DNA of 11,971 bases from contig CAZLOE010000035.1 of assembly GCA_964561115.1 (NCBI GenBank), forward strand, positions 1 to 11,971, in the 5' to 3' direction. This DNA comes from CAZBSE01 sp964561115 (lineage in GTDB: Bacteria > Actinomycetota > Humimicrobiia > Humimicrobiales > Humimicrobiaceae). Below, in pieces: positions 7,501 to 11,971 of this stretch. The notes under the pieces were generated by a model. The model saw only the letters and a list, made by a program, of their open reading frames with translations. It searched no databases and was not told where the DNA came from. Position 1 is the first letter of the stretch. Every line of letters starts with the position of its first letter. The position numbers and the translations under genes are program-made.

Positions 7501-8738
7501 GTGAAGCAGTTGGGATTATAGCTGCGCAGTCTATAGGAGAACCTGGTACACAATTGACTATGCGTACTTTTCATACCGGAGGGGTGGCCAGCACTGTAAT
7601 TCAGAGATCTATAAAATCACCGGTTAAAGGAAAACTAATATTCAGAAAAGAATTGCTGTCAGAGCTGAATGTTAAGAAAAGTGTTTTCACTGAAAAAGAT
7701 ACCGGTGAAATAATTGAAATAAATATAGAGCATATTCCGCATAAATTATTTTTCCAGGTTCAGATGGAGAAAGGCGATATTGTAGATGTTATTATTCCAA
7801 AAGGTGAAATACTGCAGATAAATAAGAATGTAAATGTAGAAGCCGGGGAAGTATTTGCAAAATTAATTCTTACTGCAAAGAGAAAAACACATGTTCATAA
7901 GCATGAGAAGACATTTGAGGGCATTGATATAACCAGTGGTCTACCAAGGGTAGTAGAATTATTCGAAGCAAGAAAACCAAAAGAACATGCGTTTATAGCT
8001 GAGATATCAGGAAAAGTTGAGATAGAAGATATAGATTCAAGGTTTAGAGTAATAACTGTTAAAAGCAAGGACGGAAAGCAGGAAAAGATCTATCAGGTAC
8101 CGAGAAGAGCCAAGTTCAGTGTTAATAAAGGAGATATGGTTTCTGCAGGAGATCAATTGACCGAAGGACCAAAAAATCCCCATGATATTTTAAGGATCAA
8201 CGGAATCAAAGAGTGTGAGCAGTATCTGGTGAAAGAGGTACAGAATGTTTACAAGGCCCAGGGTGTGGATATAAATGATAAGCATATTGAAGTAATAGCC
8301 AGACAAATGCTTAAAAAAGTAACCATAATTGATCCCGGTGACAGTAATTTTCTCCCGGGGCAGCTGATGGACAGACTTTTATTTGAGAAAGAGAATAATA
8401 AGTTGATTTCCAATATGAAAAAGCCGGCCTCAGCTGTTCAAAATTTAATGGGCATAACCAAGGCTTCACTGGTTACTGACAGCTTTCTTTCTGCCGCTTC
8501 TTTCCAGGAAACTACCAGAGTGCTGACGGATGCAGCTTTAGGCAATAAAGTTGATAACCTGGTAGGATTAAAGGAAAATGTGATAATAGGCAAAGCAATA
8601 CCTGCAGGTACCGGTATGATCAGCTTCAGAAGCTATGAGCTGGATTATCCAGGTTATAAGGAGGACAGCAAAGACGAAATAGAAATCCTTCAGGAGTCAG
8701 AAGATGATGATGCAAAGGAAATAGAAATTAATATTTAA
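4542..8738 (+). CDS. rpoC: DNA-directed RNA polymerase subunit beta-prime
   Basis: This is the largest core RNA polymerase subunit, carrying the catalytic magnesium site. ATG 4542 follows AGGGGGA (4527-4533) by 8 nt. It has 1398 residues, longer than the roughly 1290-1320 I recall for actinobacterial homologues. The N-terminal zinc site is Cys63, Cys65, Cys78 and Cys81. The catalytic loop NADFDGD is at 567-573, with the three Asp that hold Mg. The second zinc site is Cys893, Cys963, Cys970 and Cys973. The active-site region after [18 protein letters not shown] and the C-terminal block [20 protein letters not shown] are intact. Residues about 145-268 form a charged, predicted coiled-coil insertion in the clamp, most acidic at 188-225. 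The last 28 residues are acidic. It follows rpoB as in most bacteria and is followed by a terminator. The gene appears intact. Confidence 0.98.
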   Translation: [1398 protein letters not shown]

Positions 8739-8759
8739 AATACAAGTGAAAGTAATTCA

Positions 8760-8787
8760 AAAAAATGCCTCTGGGTAGGTATTTTTT
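8760..8787 (+). terminator. Intrinsic terminator after rpoC
   Basis: AAAAAATGCCT (8760-8770) pairs with AGGTATTTTTT (8777-8787), an 11-bp stem with one G-U pair and the loop CTGGGT. The T-run forms the right arm and the A-run the left, the arrangement of a possibly bidirectional Rho-independent terminator. It begins 21 nt after the rpoC stop, so it is placed to end or reduce transcription before the str genes. Confidence 0.7.
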
Positions 8788-8790
8788 ATA

Positions 8791-8819
8791 TTGACATTTT
8801 AATTTTTAGGTGATAATCT
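8791..8819 (+). promoter_or_regulatory. Candidate promoter for rpsL-rpsG-fusA(-tuf)
   Basis: A perfect TTGACA (8791-8796) is followed by 17 nt and TAATCT (8814-8819), preceded by TG at the extended -10 position. GATAAT (8812-8817) is a better -10 match (5 of 6) but leaves only 15 nt of spacer. It lies just after the terminator and about 90 nt before rpsL, exactly where a separate str-operon promoter would be needed. The -10 overlaps the left arm of an inverted repeat. Confidence 0.55.
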
Positions 8820-8849
8820 CTTTTTTCGTGTCTTCATGAAAGATTATCA
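8811..8849 (+). repeat. Large imperfect hairpin in the rpsL leader
   Basis: TGATAATCT (8811-8819) is the exact reverse complement of AGATTATCA (8841-8849). Between them TTCGTG (8825-8830) pairs with CATGAA (8835-8840), one G-U pair, around a TCTT loop. The whole forms a 15-bp hairpin with only a 5-nt bulge (8820-8824). The left arm overlaps the candidate -10, so an RNA starting there would lack it; transcripts reading through from rpoC would carry the full hairpin. It could be an operator palindrome, an RNase processing site or a second weak terminator. No protein binding can be claimed from sequence. Confidence 0.55.
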
Positions 8850-8909
8850 TTAATTATTTTTAAATTGTAATAATAGCATTGTTAAAATGAGGTAGAGGAT
8901 AAAATATTT

Positions 8910-9281
8910 ATGCCTACTATAAATCAACTGGTTAAAAAGGGAAGGAAGAGACTGAAAAAGAAAAAAAAGACTCCTGCCCTGCAGGAAAATCCTTTAAGAA
9001 GAGGTGTATGTATTAGAGTGTATACTCATACTCCAAAGAAGCCGAATTCGGCTCTCAGGAAAGTGGCCAGAGTCAGGCTTACCAATGGAGCTGAGATTAC
9101 AGCTTACATACCTGGAATAGGGCATAACCTGCAGGAGCACTCTATAGTACTGGTAAGAGGAGGCAGGGTAAAAGATCTGCCGGGTGTTAGATATAAAGTA
9201 ATTAGAGGAGCATTGGATACTGCCGGAGTCGAAGACAGGAAATCTTCCAGATCAAGATATGGAGCTAAGAAGCCAAAGTAA
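8910..9281 (+). CDS. rpsL: 30S ribosomal protein uS12
   Basis: uS12 sits at the decoding centre of the small subunit and contributes to tRNA selection accuracy and translocation. It has 123 residues, close to the E. coli length, and aligns residue for residue without gaps over the first 95 positions. Hallmarks are RGVCIRVYTHTPKKPNSAL (31-49), with Lys43 and Lys44, and RGGRVKDLPGVRY (83-95), with Lys88 and Asp89, the Asp methylthiolated in some bacteria. Lys43 and Lys88, the common streptomycin-resistance positions, are unmutated. Lys16-Lys20 is a run of five lysines. ATG 8910 is preceded by AGAGGA (8894-8899) with a 10-nt gap. It is the first gene of the str cluster, probably read from the promoter near 8791, with rpsG 18 nt downstream. 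Confidence 0.98.
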   Translation: MPTINQLVKKGRKRLKKKKKTPALQENPLRRGVCIRVYTHTPKKPNSALRKVARVRLTNGAEITAYIPGIGHNLQEHSIVLVRGGRVKDLPGVRYKVIRGALDTAGVEDRKSSRSRYGAKKPK

Positions 9282-9299
9282 TTTATAAGGAGTTATCAG

Positions 9300-9770
9300 G
9301 TGCCCAGAAAAGGAAAACCTCAAAAAAGGAAAGCAAAGACAGACCCTATCTATAAAAGCAAGATAGTTACTCAGTTTATTAATAAGATCCTTAAAGCAGG
9401 TAAGAAGAGTATTGCTGAGAAAATAGTATATGGAAGTCTTAGGATACTGGAAGCAAAAACCAAGGAAAATCCATTAGAAATACTTGATAAATGCCTCGAT
9501 AATGTAAAACCCATATTGGAAGTGAAACCAAGAAGAGTCGGTGGAGCTACTTATCAGGTACCGGTTGAAGTCTCTCAAGAAAGGGCAAATACGCTGGCTA
9601 TCAGATGGATAGTTAATTTTTCAATCAGAAGGAAAGAAAAGACTATGGCTGAAAGATTAGCTGCTGAAATTTTAGACGGCGCCAGTAATACCGGGAGCAG
9701 CATTAAAAAGAAAGAAGATTTACATAAGATGGCTGAGGCCAATAAGGCTTTTGCTCATTATAGATGGTAG
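9300..9770 (+). CDS. rpsG: 30S ribosomal protein uS7
   Basis: uS7 nucleates assembly of the 30S head by binding the 3' domain of 16S rRNA and contacts E-site tRNA. It has 156 residues, the standard bacterial size. The start PRKGKPQKRK, the central KPRRVGGATYQVPVEV and the C-terminal end KMAEANKAFAHYRW are typical. The start is GTG 9300 and not ATG; it is fixed by AAGGAG (9287-9292) 7 nt upstream and by the expected Pro-Arg-Lys N-terminus. It lies 18 nt after rpsL and 14 nt before the chosen fusA start. In E. coli uS7 represses its own operon by binding the rpsL-rpsG junction; the spacer here is much shorter, so that mechanism is not evident. Confidence 0.98.
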   Translation: MPRKGKPQKRKAKTDPIYKSKIVTQFINKILKAGKKSIAEKIVYGSLRILEAKTKENPLEILDKCLDNVKPILEVKPRRVGGATYQVPVEVSQERANTLAIRWIVNFSIRRKEKTMAERLAAEILDGASNTGSSIKKKEDLHKMAEANKAFAHYRW

Positions 9771-9784
9771 CATGGGTGACATAT

Positions 9785-11875
9785 ATGGTTAGGAAAGTAT
9801 CATTAAAAAATACAAGGAACATAGGTATAACTGCTCATATAGATGCCGGTAAGACGACCACAACTGAGCGTATTCTGTATTATACAGGCAAGACTTATAA
9901 AATGGGAGAGGTTCATGATGGTGCAGCAGTAATGGACTGGATGATACAGGAGCAGGAAAGAGGTATTACTATTACTTCTGCTGCTACAACCTGTTTCTGG
10001 AAGGACAATAAGATAAATATTATTGATACCCCCGGACATGTTGATTTTACTGTTGAAGTCGAAAGGTCACTAAGAGTCCTTGACGGCATGATTGCTATAT
10101 TCTGCGCGGTTGGAGGAGTAGAGCCTCAGTCTGAAACCGTATGGAGGCAGGCTGATAAGTATCATGTTCCAAGAATTGCCTTTGTTAATAAAATGGACCG
10201 GAGCGGAGCAGATTATTTCTACGTTCTGGATATGATCAAGAAAAAGCTCGGAGCTAATCCACTGCCTATACAGATCCCTATCGGTAGTGAAGAAAATTTC
10301 GTGGGAATAATCGATCTTATCAGTATGAGAGCTATTGTGTATAAGGATGAAATGGGTATTAAGTTTGAATATGAGGATATACCTCCTGAGCTTGAATCTA
10401 CTGCTGATAAATATAGGCAGGAACTTATAGAGAATATTGCTAATTATGATGATGTTATTTTAAATAAGTACATCGATAATGCAGAAATAAGTGAAGAAGA
10501 CTTAAAGAAAGCTATCAGGGAAATAACGATAAATGTCAACGGGGTTCCCGTATTCTGCGGAGCTGCGTTTAAAAACAAAGGGGTACAGCCGCTGCTGGAT
10601 GCGGTTGTGGATTTTCTACCATCACCAAATGATGTCCCTTCTCCGGAAGGAATTAATCCGGACAATGGGGATGAAATTGAAATAAAAGTCAGCGATGATG
10701 CACCTTTTTCCGGTCTTGTGTTTAAAATAACAACGGATCCCTTTGTAGGTAGTCTGAGTTATATAAGAATTTATTCCGGGACATTAAATAGCGGGACTCA
10801 GGTATTAAATACAAACAGCGGTAGAAAAAACAGGATCAGCAAATTACTGGAAATGCATGCTAACAGCCGGGAGGAATTAAAGGAAGCTCACTGTGGTGAC
10901 ATAGAAGCTGTTGTGGGTTTGAAGGATGTAAATACAGGTGATACAATATGTGATCCCAGGAGACCTGTTAAATATGAATCTATCAGTTTTCCCGAGCCGG
11001 TACTGGCAATTGCAATAGAACCTAAGACAAAAGTCGATCAGGATAAACTGGCTAGGGCATTATCAAGGCTGGCAGAGGAGGACCCTACTTTTAGGATAGA
11101 AATCGATAGTGAGACCGGTCAGACAATTATTTCAGGTATGGGTGAACTCCATCTGGAGATCATAGTGGATAGACTGCTGCGGGAGTTTGGTGTCAGTGCA
11201 AATATAGGAAAGCCGCAGGTATCATACAGGGAGACCATAACCAAGGAAGCACAGGTAGAGGGGAAATATATAAGACAGAGCGGTGGAAAAGGTCAGTATG
11301 GACATGTCCTGGTACGTTTCGAGCCGATTGAATACGAAAAGAGATTTGAATTCGAGGATAGGACCAAAGGCGGAGTTATACCAAAAGAGTTTATAAAACC
11401 CATTGAAAAAGGAATAGATGATGCCATGCAGAGCGGTGAAGTAGCAGGGTATCCGGTCGTAGGAGTAAAGGCTATACTTTTGGACGGTTCTTATCATGAA
11501 GTCGATTCTTCAGAAATGGCTTTTAGGATTGCAGGCTCAAAGGCTCTCAGAGCAGGAATGAAAAAATGCCTGCCGATTTTATTAGAACCAATAATGGATG
11601 TTGAAGTGGTAGTCCCTGATGAATATATGGGTGAAGTGATCGGTGATATTAACTCCAGAAGAGGAAAAATATTATCGGTTACACTGAGAAATAAAAATAG
11701 GATCATAAAATCAGAAGTACCGCTTGTAGAAATGTTCGGATATGCAACAGATCTTAGATCAAAGACTCAGGGTAGAGCTACTTTTACTATGCAATTTATA
11801 AAATATGAACCGACGCCGGCCAGAGTAGCGGATGAGATAATCGAGAGGTTTAAGGGCAGCCGTGTTGCAGTTTAG
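9785..11875 (+). CDS. fusA: Elongation factor G
   Basis: EF-G is the GTPase that drives translocation of tRNA and mRNA and, with the ribosome recycling factor, splits ribosomes. From ATG 9785 it has 696 residues, the standard length. GTPase motifs are AHIDAGKT (17-24), RGITI with Thr62 in switch I, DTPGHVDF (81-88) with catalytic His85, and NKMD (135-138). Domain IV has RQSGGKGQYGHV, the form seen in canonical translocating EF-G. The in-frame ATG at 9764 would add seven residues (MVAWVTY), overlap the end of rpsG and has no ribosome binding site. ATG 9785 gives the usual VRKVSLKNTRNIG start and has only a weak GGGTGA (9774-9779) before it. The start lies 14 nt after the rpsG stop, so translation by reinitiation or coupling to rpsG is likely. 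Confidence 0.98.
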   Translation: MVRKVSLKNTRNIGITAHIDAGKTTTTERILYYTGKTYKMGEVHDGAAVMDWMIQEQERGITITSAATTCFWKDNKINIIDTPGHVDFTVEVERSLRVLDGMIAIFCAVGGVEPQSETVWRQADKYHVPRIAFVNKMDRSGADYFYVLDMIKKKLGANPLPIQIPIGSEENFVGIIDLISMRAIVYKDEMGIKFEYEDIPPELESTADKYRQELIENIANYDDVILNKYIDNAEISEEDLKKAIREITINVNGVPVFCGAAFKNKGVQPLLDAVVDFLPSPNDVPSPEGINPDNGDEIEIKVSDDAPFSGLVFKITTDPFVGSLSYIRIYSGTLNSGTQVLNTNSGRKNRISKLLEMHANSREELKEAHCGDIEAVVGLKDVNTGDTICDPRRPVKYESISFPEPVLAIAIEPKTKVDQDKLARALSRLAEEDPTFRIEIDSETGQTIISGMGELHLEIIVDRLLREFGVSANIGKPQVSYRETITKEAQVEGKYIRQSGGKGQYGHVLVRFEPIEYEKRFEFEDRTKGGVIPKEFIKPIEKGIDDAMQSGEVAGYPVVGVKAILLDGSYHEVDSSEMAFRIAGSKALRAGMKKCLPILLEPIMDVEVVVPDEYMGEVIGDINSRRGKILSVTLRNKNRIIKSEVPLVEMFGYATDLRSKTQGRATFTMQFIKYEPTPARVADEIIERFKGSRVAV

Positions 11876-11878
11876 ATT

Positions 11879-11896
11879 ATTAATTAATTAATTAAT
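11879..11896. repeat. ATTA tandem microsatellite between fusA and tuf
   Basis: About four and a half copies of ATTA form a self-complementary AT-only run just after the fusA stop. I see no convincing terminator or promoter in the 64-nt spacer, so tuf is probably co-transcribed with fusA. Confidence 0.8.
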
Positions 11897-11939
11897 ATAG
11901 ATTGGATTAACTTTAGGAAAAACAAAGAAAGGATACATT

Positions 11940-11971
11940 ATGGCTAAACAAAAATTTGAAAGGACCAAGCC
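11940..11971 (+). CDS. tuf: Elongation factor Tu, N-terminal fragment (runs off the window)
   Basis: EF-Tu delivers aminoacyl-tRNA to the ribosome. Only the first ten codons and two bases are present, encoding MAKQKFERTK and then a probable Pro. This is the usual EF-Tu opening, which continues PHVNVGTIGHVDHGKT in the family; that part lies outside the window. ATG 11940 is preceded by AAAGGA (11928-11933) with a 6-nt gap. The position after fusA is the standard str-operon order, which strongly supports the call despite the short fragment. Confidence 0.93.
   Translation, partial: MAKQKFERTK

Noticed and set aside
8765..8794. Short leader peptide frame MPLGRYFLY in the rpoC-rpsL spacer, and MKDYH at 8836
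   Set aside because: Neither has a ribosome binding site, and both overlap hairpin structures; chance occurrence is likely.
9764..9784. Upstream ATG 9764 as the fusA start
   Set aside because: No ribosome binding site, overlaps the end of rpsG, and adds residues not found at EF-G N-termini; ATG 9785 gives the family start.
11865..11898. Possible promoter for tuf (TTGCAG with downstream TAATAT)
   Set aside because: The spacing does not fit and the -10 lies in an ATTA microsatellite; co-transcription with fusA explains tuf.

Overview
The window is a core-genome stretch from an AT-rich bacterium (GC roughly upper 30s % by eye). All genes are on the + strand. The order is rplL - rpoB - rpoC - rpsL - rpsG - fusA - tuf(start), which is the RNA polymerase beta/beta-prime operon followed directly by the str operon. 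No mobile element, tRNA, rRNA or CRISPR array is visible.

Organism: RpoB lacks the large insertions of proteobacterial beta. RpoC resembles Actinomycetota and other Gram-positive-type sequences, for example the [20 protein letters not shown] block and a coiled-coil insertion in the N-terminal clamp followed by [11 protein letters not shown]. No L7Ae-family gene lies between rpoC and rpsL, unlike Bacillus. With the low GC and heavy use of AGA/AGG and ATA codons, this suggests an uncultured low-GC lineage related to Actinomycetota or a neighbouring Terrabacteria phylum. That is inference from remembered sequences, not a tree. The 100-N gap shows a draft scaffold, plausibly metagenomic.

Layout: (1) 1-563 is one uninterrupted reading frame: five Lys/Glu decapeptide repeats running without a stop into ribosomal stalk protein bL12, whose own start is probably GTG 159. 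(2) 564-769 is an AT-rich spacer with a possible promoter and two inverted repeats. (3) 770-4491 is rpoB, with a low-complexity C-terminal tail broken by a gap (4216-4315) flanked by identical 55-nt sequences. Overlapping these copies restores one frame to a stop at 4489-4491. (4) 4542-8738 is rpoC. (5) 8739-8909 holds an intrinsic terminator, a promoter-like element and a large hairpin. (6) 8910-11875 is rpsL, rpsG and fusA, closely spaced. (7) tuf starts at 11940 and runs off the edge.

The genes encode the catalytic core of transcription (beta, beta-prime) and the part of the ribosome that works with the translational GTPases: bL12 recruits EF-G and EF-Tu, while uS12 and uS7 are at the decoding centre and 30S head. 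The least ordinary points are the Lys/Glu tracts attached to bL12 and RpoB, the missing stop codon upstream of bL12, and the layered signals between rpoC and rpsL. I saw no evidence of a wholly new system.
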